Part shown: in pieces, positions 1 through 4,818 of the stretch
How positions within the stretch are numbered: the first letter of the stretch is position 1
Layout: every line of letters begins with the position of its first letter
Source: Acidimicrobiales bacterium
Lineage (GTDB): Bacteria; Actinomycetota; Acidimicrobiia; Acidimicrobiales; JABEUL01
DNA length: 5,957 bases
Assembly (NCBI GenBank): GCA_027451605.1
Contig: DAIDJA010000124.1
Location: 1-5,957 of the forward strand
Direction: 5' to 3'
Translations under genes and position numbers: made by a program
Notes under the pieces: generated by a model
The model's database searches: none
Told to the model about the DNA's origin: nothing
What the model saw: the letters and a program-made list of their open reading frames with translations, nothing else

Positions 1-939
1 ATCAATATATCCATCTTTTATGGTAAATCGATTATCGATTGCGGATAGTTCAGGCAAGAGATTTGTGCTGAGACTAGTTTTATAGATTGCAGATTTTATA
101 ATTCTAAATTGGATATCGTTTAATGCAACAGATACACTCTCACCTGCCAATGAAAGCTCTTTCATTAGTTTGTCTGCATCAGAATATCCAAGCGATTTTG
201 CAACTTTGTCCTGCTCTTGCAGGGCAAATTTGTCAGAGTACCTGTTTAGATTGCGGTGAAGTTCAACTCTGGTTTTTAGGAGAATTGATTTTGCCGATAA
301 GAGTTCTTCATCTGATTGGGAATCAGGATTAAAAGCCAAATTGAAGCAATCTATAACATTAAGGTCTCTTAAGCCCCCGTGAGACTCTTTTAGGTTTGGT
401 TCGAGAATATATGCCAAATCTCCAAACTTAAATTCACGTTCATTGCTAAGTTGGACAAGTTCCGGGATAAAGCTTGATTGCATCTTTTTCCAACCGTCTA
501 TGGCCATCTCTCTTAACTTTGCCGAGAATTCATTATGGCCGACAACTAATCGTGCGTCAAGTAGTCCCATTGCGACCTTAAGATCCGTTTGAATGGCACG
601 ATTTGCCTCTTTAATGGTTCTAACGGAATGATCAACCTTAATGCCCAAATCCCACAGCGGATAAAGTAACTTATCGCTTATTTCTTTAATATTTTTCTTC
701 TTGTCGTAGACAATCGTTAAGTCAATGTCTGAAAAAGGGCAAAGCTCACGTCGCCCGTAAGAGCCCACCGCTATTATCGCAAGCTTATCCGCATCACGGT
801 CGGATAATTGAAAAAATAAAAGCTGAATTTCTTTATCAATTTCATCTGACCAGGTATGACAAAAGTCAATACCTTTTAGATCGGAATCGTCTATAAGCTG
901 CTGCCGCCTCTGTTTAAAAGGCGATTCATGTTCGTCCAT
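1..939 (-). CDS. glnD: PII protein uridylyl/adenylyltransferase GlnD, N-terminal part (cut by window edge)
   Basis: GlnD covalently modifies the nitrogen-signalling PII protein (GlnB/GlnK) with UMP, or with AMP in characterised actinobacteria, and reverses this according to glutamine level. The 313 visible codons have no stop. The nucleotidyltransferase core is clear: GSYGRREL at residues 59-66, the metal-binding DID at 71-73, and the family block DHSVRT near 103-108. The diagnostic EPNLKESHGGLRD follows at 180-192, and a segment reading YSDKFALQEQDKVAKSLGY lies near 234-252. Full GlnD proteins are about 750-900 residues, so the HD and ACT domains must lie beyond base 1. The ATG at 939 is fixed by an in-frame TAA directly before it. 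No Shine-Dalgarno is visible. A TATACT hexamer ends 2 nt before the ATG, too close to give a leaderless start there. No glnK or amtB precedes it; the neighbour is a divergent ABC ATPase. Confidence 0.93.
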   Translation of the reverse strand, partial: MDEHESPFKQRRQQLIDDSDLKGIDFCHTWSDEIDKEIQLLFFQLSDRDADKLAIIAVGSYGRRELCPFSDIDLTIVYDKKKNIKEISDKLLYPLWDLGIKVDHSVRTIKEANRAIQTDLKVAMGLLDARLVVGHNEFSAKLREMAIDGWKKMQSSFIPELVQLSNEREFKFGDLAYILEPNLKESHGGLRDLNVIDCFNLAFNPDSQSDEELLSAKSILLKTRVELHRNLNRYSDKFALQEQDKVAKSLGYSDADKLMKELSLAGESVSVALNDIQFRIIKSAIYKTSLSTNLLPELSAIDNRFTIKDGYID

Positions 940-1134
940 TTAGTATAGAGCTTACTATTTTTTGTCCCTATATTGGTTCCATATTGTTGCAGTTAACATG
1001 CTTATTCATAATTAATTCAGGTTAGATGATGTTTGTGATCCGACTAATCCCAAATTAAGTCTTGCGTCTTAAACAATTCTTTAAAACTGATAATGTTTAG
1101 AGGTAGATAGTTACAAGCAATTTTATAATTTTAA
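940..1134. other. Divergent intergenic region between glnD and the ABC ATPase gene
   Basis: This 195-bp gap must hold promoters for both divergent genes. On the plus strand a consensus TATAAT lies just before the ABC gene. On the minus strand TTAACT-N18-TATAGG (about 998 down to 969) is a weak candidate for glnD, giving a leader of roughly 25-30 nt. I see no reading frame, no RNA gene and no strong operator-like palindrome. Confidence 0.5.
1124..1129 (+). promoter_or_regulatory. Consensus -10 box placing transcription start at the GTG codon (leaderless mRNA)
   Basis: A perfect TATAAT ends 5 nt before the GTG at 1135. Initiation about 7 nt after the hexamer falls at 1135-1136, on the start codon. 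There is no Shine-Dalgarno. No good -35 hexamer is seen at 16-18 bp spacing, which weakens the call. Leaderless mRNAs are common in actinobacteria. The start site is inferred, not measured. Confidence 0.6.
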
Positions 1135-2028
1135 GTGAACCAGACTTCAGTTACAGCTACCAATTTAACTAAAAGATACGGCGATATAGTCGCAGTTGAT
1201 GATATAAGTTTCGAGATCCAGTCCGGAAGCCTGTTGGCAATACTCGGACCAAACGGTGCGGGGAAGACTACTACCGTAGAAATGCTTGAAGGATACATTA
1301 AACCGGATGCAGGATCTATCTCAATTCTTGATTTTGATCCTTATTACGCTGACAGGAAGCAAATTCAAAATATTGGCGGGGTACTGCAAGAGAGCCAGGA
1401 TGAGCCTTTTATTAAGGTTAGGGAGCTATTGAATCAGCGTTCAAGATATTATGAGAATGCAATGGATGTAGATGAACTTCTTGTATTGATGGATTTAAGC
1501 GATAAAGCCGACGCACTAATTAAACAGCTTTCAGGCGGTCAGCGCCGGCGTTTAGAAGTCGCACTTGCCATTATAGGCAACCCAAAAGTTATCTTTTTAG
1601 ATGAACCAACTGTTGGATTTGATCCTTCTGCTCGCAGAGCACTTTGGGATACCATCGAAAAACTTAAAAGCGATAACCGTGCCATTGTGCTTACCACTCA
1701 TTATATGGATGAGGCTGATTTTTTAGCCTCTGAAGTAATTGTGCTCTCAAAGGGCAAGATTATTGCCAAAGGTACTCCGGAGGAGCTGAGAACTAACTAT
1801 ACAAAAAATGTGCAAGTCAGTTTTTCGGCTCTCAATCGCTTTGATTTGACGCGTCTCAATTTCGAATATAGACAAATTGAGTCTAAAATTGTTATCACTA
1901 CCATGGAGCCCACAAAGGTGCTAAATACTTTAACGTCGCTTGCAATCGAAGCCGGATTTGAAATAGTCGGTCTAGAGGTTATGCGACCTACATTGGAAGA
2001 CGTCTTTTTAAAACTTGCAGAATCCTAA
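1135..2028 (+). CDS. ABC transporter ATP-binding protein, DrrA/NatA (CcmA-like) type
   Basis: This is a cytoplasmic ATPase subunit of an ABC-2 type exporter, the class that drives efflux of drugs, lipids, glycans or sodium with a separate membrane permease. All nucleotide-binding motifs are intact in 297 residues: Walker A GPNGAGKTT (38-46), Q-loop Q85, signature LSGGQ (132-136), Walker B VIFLDEP (152-158), D-loop region GFDPSARR (161-168) and switch histidine H189. The C-terminal extension ends in RPTLEDVFLKL (284-294), the hallmark tail of the DrrA/NatA group, and the length is normal. The GTG start is secure: a TAA directly precedes it and the next possible start, TTG at residue 34, would remove the first strands of the domain. 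No permease gene lies on either side, so the partner and substrate are unknown. Confidence 0.93.
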   Translation: MNQTSVTATNLTKRYGDIVAVDDISFEIQSGSLLAILGPNGAGKTTTVEMLEGYIKPDAGSISILDFDPYYADRKQIQNIGGVLQESQDEPFIKVRELLNQRSRYYENAMDVDELLVLMDLSDKADALIKQLSGGQRRRLEVALAIIGNPKVIFLDEPTVGFDPSARRALWDTIEKLKSDNRAIVLTTHYMDEADFLASEVIVLSKGKIIAKGTPEELRTNYTKNVQVSFSALNRFDLTRLNFEYRQIESKIVITTMEPTKVLNTLTSLAIEAGFEIVGLEVMRPTLEDVFLKLAES

Positions 2029-2090
2029 AGAGTTATTTCATTTGTTTTCGATCCGTGAAATTATTACTGCAGGTAATTGGCGGATTCTGC
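2017..2090. repeat. Nested inverted repeat spanning the ABC ATPase stop codon
   Basis: GCAGAATCC (2017-2025), the last three codons of the ABC gene, is exactly complementary to GGATTCTGC (2082-2090). Inside the 56-nt loop lies a second stem, ATTTCA (2035-2040) against TGAAAT (2056-2061), extendable to about ten pairs with one mismatch and one G-U (2031-2040 with 2056-2065). The RNA could fold into a two-tier hairpin. No T-tract follows, so it is not a standard intrinsic terminator. It may be an mRNA-stabilising or attenuating structure, or a chance arrangement. Confidence 0.5.
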
Positions 2091-2128
2091 TGTGTGGCAA
2101 TGTGATATTAAAAGAAATGGTTTTTTGA
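2042..2128 (+). CDS. Possible 28-codon peptide or remnant of a permease start
   Basis: Thirteen bases after the ABC ATPase stop, a TTG opens a 28-codon frame ending in TGA. It encodes a short sequence around FSIREIITAGNWRILL, loosely like the cytosolic N-terminus of an ABC-2 permease just before its first membrane helix. A permease gene is what one expects at this position. There is no convincing ribosome binding site (only a GAG about 9 nt upstream) and the frame overlaps an inverted repeat. It may be a decayed permease gene, a tiny peptide or meaningless sequence. The resemblance is by eye only. Confidence 0.15.
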   Translation: MFSIREIITAGNWRILLCGNVILKEMVF

Positions 2129-2133
2129 CGATA

Positions 2134-2142
2134 TGTTAAAAT
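2134..2142 (+). promoter_or_regulatory. Candidate extended -10 promoter for the small membrane protein gene
   Basis: TGTTAAAAT matches an extended -10 (TGN plus TAAAAT). It would start transcription near 2149, leaving a leader of about 20 nt before the ATG at 2169. TTGACG at 2125-2130 is -35 like but too close to this -10. The leader has no Shine-Dalgarno. Confidence 0.35.
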
Positions 2143-2168
2143 AGTTAGTACACCTACCGGTTTCTATA

Positions 2169-2366
2169 ATGAGTATTCTTGATAAATCAAAAAGTACGAA
2201 AAAATCCCCGAGATGGCATCATTTCCTTTTAATTGGAGTAGTAGCTCTTTTTTTGGTATGGATTCTATTTTTTGTAGTTTCGACTGTAATTTCCATCATT
2301 GCGCTTGTGATTAAGATTGCGGTCGTGGTCGCCGTAATTTTTGTATTGGCTAAAATCATCCTCTGA
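2169..2366 (+). CDS. Small hydrophobic membrane protein, 65 residues, unknown function
   Basis: I do not recognise this protein. Residues 1-18 are hydrophilic and strongly basic (K6, K8, K11, K12, R15), followed by an almost unbroken hydrophobic stretch from about 19 to 65. This splits naturally into two membrane helices, roughly 19-41 and 43-63, with a lone lysine (K49) in the second. The basic start predicts an N-in topology. The strong hydrophobic bias with a charged N-terminus argues that it is a real gene, although it is short. No Shine-Dalgarno is visible; a possible extended -10 lies about 27 nt upstream of the ATG. It follows the orphan ABC ATPase by 140 bp in the same direction. It is far too small to be an ABC-2 permease, so a functional link is only a guess. 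Confidence 0.6.
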   Translation: MSILDKSKSTKKSPRWHHFLLIGVVALFLVWILFFVVSTVISIIALVIKIAVVVAVIFVLAKIIL

Positions 2367-2618
2367 TTATTTTGTTCGCATGATTTTTCATAGTTCGTAA
2401 TGGCGATCTGTGAATTGCTTTTAATTTGAGTTTGTTCGGCACGGATTCTCAAATCGCGAAATCAAGATCTACCATATTTCTTATAGGTTGAATGTTCATG
2501 ATCATAATTGCCATTGGGCCATCTAATATTTATTAGAATAGATTATCCAAGCAAAGTTGATTGGTTTAGAGGCTACAGAAAACTAAGTATTGGCAAAACT
2601 AAGTATTGAAAGTTATTT
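2367..2618. other. Intergenic region between small membrane protein gene and tRNA-Cys
   Basis: No gene is visible here. It holds two hairpin-forming repeats without T-tracts: ATTTGAG/CTCAAAT (2424-2430 and 2448-2454) and TCTAATA-TT-TATTAGA (2522-2537). Upstream of the tRNA, TTGGTT (2561-2566) lies 17 bp before TAAGTA (2584-2589), a weak promoter candidate overlapping the tandem repeat described separately. Confidence 0.4.
2579..2608. repeat. Two-copy 14-bp tandem repeat upstream of tRNA-Cys
   Basis: AAAACTAAGTATTG occurs exactly twice, at 2579-2592 and 2595-2608, with a 2-bp spacer (period 16). The second copy ends 10 bp before the first tRNA base, so the pair occupies the region where the -10 and start site should be. 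It may be a recent slippage duplication of part of the promoter. Confidence 0.85.
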
Positions 2619-2690
2619 GGCGGCGTGGTCGAGTGGTTTAGGCAGGGGCCTGCAAAGCCTCGTACGGCGGTTCGATTCCGCCCGCCGCCT
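2619..2690 (+). tRNA. tRNA-Cys (anticodon GCA)
   Basis: The full cloverleaf can be drawn. The acceptor GGCGGCG (2619-2625) pairs perfectly with CGCCGCC (2683-2689). The D-stem is GTC/GGC (2628-2630 with 2641-2643). The anticodon stem GGGGC/GCCTC (2645-2649 with 2657-2661) encloses CTGCAAA, giving anticodon GCA at 2652-2654. A 4-nt variable loop follows, then a T-arm GGCGG-TTCGATT-CCGCC (2666-2682). The discriminator base is T at 2690, the U73 identity base of tRNA-Cys. CCA is not encoded and must be added by the nucleotidyltransferase. The gene is 72 nt long and ends only 12 bp before the stop codon of the convergent diiron gene. Confidence 0.97.
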
Positions 2691-2691
2691 C

Positions 2692-2735
2692 GTTTGGAAG
2701 CGTTACAGTATTTTAAACGACTTCCAAATTGTTTT
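2692..2735 (+). terminator. Intrinsic terminator of tRNA-Cys, overlapping the end of the convergent gene
   Basis: TTTGGAAG (2693-2700) pairs with CTTCCAAA (2721-2728). The stem continues as CGTT/AACG (2701-2704 with 2716-2719) with A2720 bulged and an 11-nt loop, giving 12 base pairs plus a possible G-U closing pair at 2692/2729. TTGTTTT follows at 2729-2735. This is a good Rho-independent terminator for plus-strand transcription from the tRNA. On the minus strand no T-tract follows, so it is unlikely to end the diiron transcript. The stem contains the last codons and stop of the minus-strand gene. Confidence 0.75.
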
Positions 2736-3668
2736 GCTAAGTGGATTCATAAGACCGAGCTCCTCGTAAAGTTGCCTCACTTTTTTCAGAGAATCCTTAG
2801 TTCCCTGAAGGTGTTTGCTATTATCTTTGTAGGCCTCCGTAATAGCTTCTTTGGGGATGGTAAATTCCTCAACTACCTGTTTTGGCGCCTGAAGCATCAT
2901 TTGGGCCATGGTTCCCAGTATTATCGGTACGGCAATTGAAACAACCGTTTTTCTAACAAAATCTAATCGAGGCACATTTAACTTAAGATAGTGACGCGCG
3001 AAAGAAAGGTGTCTGGCTTCTTCGGTAACATGGATCTTCATAATTGTCCTTAACAGAGGATGAATATCATCTTTAGTCCTAAGGGCTTTACGTTGAAGGT
3101 AGTCGATTGGATCTTCCCCGCCTAAAACAAAGAAAAAGAATAATGCAGGAAAATACGCACCGAGTTTTATGATTATGGAGGTTCCGAAAAGATCAAGTTT
3201 TGACATTCCGTTTACTTCAAGTCCGGTTCGATTCACGAACTCCTGAAACATCAATGAATGCTGAGCTTCTTCGATGACTTCGTGGTATACGTACCTAAAT
3301 TCTGGTGAGTTATTCGGAAGTTTGGCCGCATACTCCAATAACCCACGCTTTAAAATTGATTCGAATTGAAGTCCGAATTTCATTCGTATTGCTACTGACA
3401 GCAAACCCAGGCGGTCCTTTAAATCGTCATCTAAGTCTAAGTACCATTGAGTCTCAGCAATTGGATCCAAATCTCCATCCTTTAAGATCCATTCGCCGTT
3501 TCCCAAGACTATCTGCATGTCCGGGGATTCCCAGTCAATGTCTTCATATGCACCGAAATGCTTATCGACACTTTGCTTGGAAAGTCTTGAAATTATGGAA
3601 TTGTATTTTTCCTTGAGGTTATCAGGTTCCTGAATCTCCTCATCTAATTCAATATTTGTAATTGACAT
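2703..3668 (-). CDS. AurF-like non-heme diiron oxygenase
   Basis: This 321-residue protein belongs to the ferritin-like diiron family of AurF (p-aminobenzoate N-oxygenase), which activates O2 at a two-iron centre. A complete ligand set is visible: E103 (QFESIL), E134 and H137 (EEAQH), E185 (GGEDP), and H213, E217, H220 (HVTEEARH). This matches the seven-ligand AurF pattern of E, ExxH, E, HxxxExxH, including the extra histidine of that family. The substrate cannot be read; in actinobacteria such proteins often sit beside TetR regulators and are usually annotated only as diiron oxygenase. Hydrophobic stretches near 162-183 and 243-258 may be buried helices of the bundle or a membrane-facing surface. 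The ATG at 3668 has a good Shine-Dalgarno and lies 37 bp behind the TetR gene, so the two are probably co-transcribed. Its 3' end overlaps the tRNA terminator. Confidence 0.88.
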   Translation of the reverse strand: MSITNIELDEEIQEPDNLKEKYNSIISRLSKQSVDKHFGAYEDIDWESPDMQIVLGNGEWILKDGDLDPIAETQWYLDLDDDLKDRLGLLSVAIRMKFGLQFESILKRGLLEYAAKLPNNSPEFRYVYHEVIEEAQHSLMFQEFVNRTGLEVNGMSKLDLFGTSIIIKLGAYFPALFFFFVLGGEDPIDYLQRKALRTKDDIHPLLRTIMKIHVTEEARHLSFARHYLKLNVPRLDFVRKTVVSIAVPIILGTMAQMMLQAPKQVVEEFTIPKEAITEAYKDNSKHLQGTKDSLKKVRQLYEELGLMNPLSKTIWKSFKIL

Positions 3669-3674
3669 TTGTTT

Positions 3675-3679
3675 CTCCT
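3675..3679 (-). promoter_or_regulatory. Shine-Dalgarno site of the diiron oxygenase gene
   Basis: AGGAG on the minus strand sits 6 nt before the ATG at 3668 and fixes this start. It is the only strong Shine-Dalgarno in the window, and it serves a gene that appears to be internal to an operon. Confidence 0.85.
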
Positions 3680-3705
3680 GACTAATGTAATTAATTGTTT
3701 AATCT

Positions 3706-4572
3706 CTATTTGTTATAAATATTTACTCCGCTGTCGATAGCGATTCCTTCGAAGCCCGACCAAAGCAAGCTCACCAGATAGTCCACCATACGTTGCCGGC
3801 TCAGAATTTTATGTTCGATCCACCATTCGGTTGCCTGACCAATCATACCTACTATAGAATTGCCCCAGAGTTCGGCCGGACCGGTATCCATTCCAAAATG
3901 GTGAAGGAACTCATCGATAGTTATTGAGACTTGTTTGGCAACGATGGTGACAAAATTATTACTTAGGGTGGACGAAGCCGAATTTTGTCGCAAGAATAAA
4001 TACAAGTTTTGGTTTTGCTCCATAAAGCAAACGTATGTATATATAGCGGAAATTAATACGGCTCTCGGATCTGTGTGAATTGTTTCTGATCCGTCGGTGA
4101 GGGCCTCATTGATCTGTTTGGTGATCGAACCTTCGCAAAACGAGCCAATCGCAGCGATCAAGCCATTTCTGTCCTTAAACACTTTGTAGATAATAGGTTT
4201 TGACACTCCTGCCTTTGAGGCAATGTTTTCCATTGAACAACCGGGTCCAATTTCTTGAATTGCTTCAATTGCCGCTTGTAGATAAAACTCTTGTTTCTCT
4301 TCCAAAGTTAAATGTTTCTTTTTAACTTTAGGCGTGAGTTGATTCAGTTTGGATGTAGCTTCGATTACTTTTTCGGAAACATCTTCGACTCTTGTTATAA
4401 CATTATCCATCACCGGTTGAACTACTTTGTCAATTGATTTTTTGAAACCCGTATTTTTATCTTTTCTCAGAGATTCCTTGTTTTCCTGAGGCGGATCGGC
4501 AATTGAAGATGAATCCTCATTAATGACTAGCGATTCAATCTCAGCCAACTCTGTTAGATGTTTATTACTCAT
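3706..4572 (-). CDS. TetR-family transcriptional regulator with a long N-terminal extension
   Basis: This is a 288-residue repressor candidate. The TetR DNA-binding domain lies at about 87-143, with the helix-turn-helix around MENIASKAGVSKPIIYKVFKD (114-134). The C-terminal ligand/dimer region ends in the WWIEH (250-254) and VDYLVSLLWSGF (263-274) segments common in actinobacterial TetR proteins. Most relatives are near 200 residues. Here about 85 residues precede the DNA-binding domain: an acidic, Ser/Pro-rich start, then a likely amphipathic helix (about 47-80) with hydrophobics spaced 3-4 apart, ending in a lysine cluster. The ATG at 4572 is supported by a promoter and operator array placed exactly for it; M53 and M55 are alternatives without such support. 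The diiron oxygenase gene follows after 37 bp and is the likely target. The ligand is unknown. Confidence 0.9.
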   Translation of the reverse strand: MSNKHLTELAEIESLVINEDSSSIADPPQENKESLRKDKNTGFKKSIDKVVQPVMDNVITRVEDVSEKVIEATSKLNQLTPKVKKKHLTLEEKQEFYLQAAIEAIQEIGPGCSMENIASKAGVSKPIIYKVFKDRNGLIAAIGSFCEGSITKQINEALTDGSETIHTDPRAVLISAIYTYVCFMEQNQNLYLFLRQNSASSTLSNNFVTIVAKQVSITIDEFLHHFGMDTGPAELWGNSIVGMIGQATEWWIEHKILSRQRMVDYLVSLLWSGFEGIAIDSGVNIYNK

Positions 4573-4603
4573 GTAACATATTGTAACAGTTACTGTGGGT
4601 AAC
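4573..4603. promoter_or_regulatory. Probable TetR operator: four GTAAC/GTTAC half-sites
   Basis: Half-sites lie at 4573-4577 (GTAAC), 4583-4587 (GTAAC), 4589-4593 (GTTAC) and 4599-4603 (GTAAC). The middle two form the perfect palindrome GTAACAGTTAC, and the outer ones are each exactly 10 bp, one helical turn, away. The array covers the -10, the whole spacer and the base before the ATG, so a bound protein would block initiation. Autorepression by the adjacent TetR is the obvious reading, but binding is inferred. Confidence 0.65.
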
Positions 4604-4609
4604 TTTCAA
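4580..4609 (-). promoter_or_regulatory. Sigma-70-like promoter of the TetR-diiron operon, leaderless
   Basis: On the minus strand, TTGAAA (4609-4604), an 18-bp spacer and TACAAT (4585-4580) form a near-consensus promoter. Seven bases separate TACAAT from the ATG at 4572, so transcription should begin at about the A of the start codon. No Shine-Dalgarno precedes the ATG. The geometry fits a leaderless mRNA; the start site is inferred. Confidence 0.7.
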
Positions 4610-4615
4610 TAGTTT

Positions 4616-4645
4616 TTAGGTATAATTTACCTAATTTTAAGGTAA
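4616..4645. repeat. TTAGGTA/TACCTAA inverted repeats upstream of the TetR promoter
   Basis: TTAGGTA (4616-4622) and TACCTAA (4628-4634) form a perfect 7-bp inverted repeat with a 5-bp centre. AGGTAA (4640-4645) also mirrors TTACCT (4627-4632). The centre contains a plus-strand TATAAT (4621-4626). The site may be a second regulator site or part of a divergent promoter. It differs in sequence from the GTAAC array. Confidence 0.5.
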
Positions 4646-4656
4646 TATTCTCTAGC

Positions 4657-4752
4657 GTGGCTATTAACTTACTCAAGGTGGCAATTAAAACGATCAAATA
4701 TCTGTATTTGTTTATGTTTTTAGTGAAAGGTCAGTCAATGGCTGAGAGTTGA
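4657..4752 (+). CDS. Possible 31-residue hydrophobic peptide divergent from TetR
   Basis: A GTG opens a 31-codon frame ending in TGA at 4750-4752. The product would have an amphipathic, Lys-containing first half and a hydrophobic stretch around residues 14-23. A plus-strand TATAAT lies at 4621-4626, which would give a leader of about 24 nt. AAGGT at 4639-4643 is 13 nt from the GTG, too far for a good ribosome site. Divergent genes are classic TetR targets, but at this length a chance frame is more likely than not. I do not recognise the peptide. Confidence 0.15.
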   Translation: MAINLLKVAIKTIKYLYLFMFLVKGQSMAES

Positions 4753-4818
4753 AGTCGACATATTGTATGTAAAAAAGATGCCGGGTTGAATAGTCGCCAA
4801 TTTGGAGGAAAATTTGGT

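Noticed and set aside
123..332. 69-codon plus-strand reading frame
   Set aside because: It lies antisense to glnD, whose conserved residues continue through this stretch; no domain or ribosome site supports it.
2219..2452. 77-codon minus-strand reading frame
   Set aside because: It is mostly antisense to the small membrane protein gene. Its Thr/Lys/Ile-rich product mirrors the hydrophobic codons of the other strand and has no promoter or ribosome site.
2424..2454. ATTTGAG/CTCAAAT hairpin as a terminator for the small membrane protein gene
   Set aside because: The stem is only 7 bp with a 17-nt loop, and neither strand has a T-tract after it.
2625..2939. 104-codon plus-strand reading frame starting inside tRNA-Cys
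   Set aside because: Its first residues are the translated tRNA sequence, including the familiar PRTAVRFRPPPR artefact, and the rest is antisense to the well-supported diiron oxygenase gene.
3305..3616. 103-codon plus-strand reading frame
   Set aside because: It is antisense to the diiron oxygenase and has a composition typical of shadow frames.
4715..4738. Minus-strand TTGACT at 4738-4733 as an alternative TetR promoter
   Set aside because: At 17-18 bp spacing the -10 would be ATAAAC or TAAACA, which are poor, and it would leave a leader of about 140 nt. TTGAAA-N18-TACAAT is far better.
4772..4818. Terminator after the methyltransferase gene
   Set aside because: A six-T run exists on the minus strand (4777-4772) but no stable stem sits directly before it. 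The CCAAATT/AAATTGG pairing further upstream has a mismatch and is detached from the T-run.
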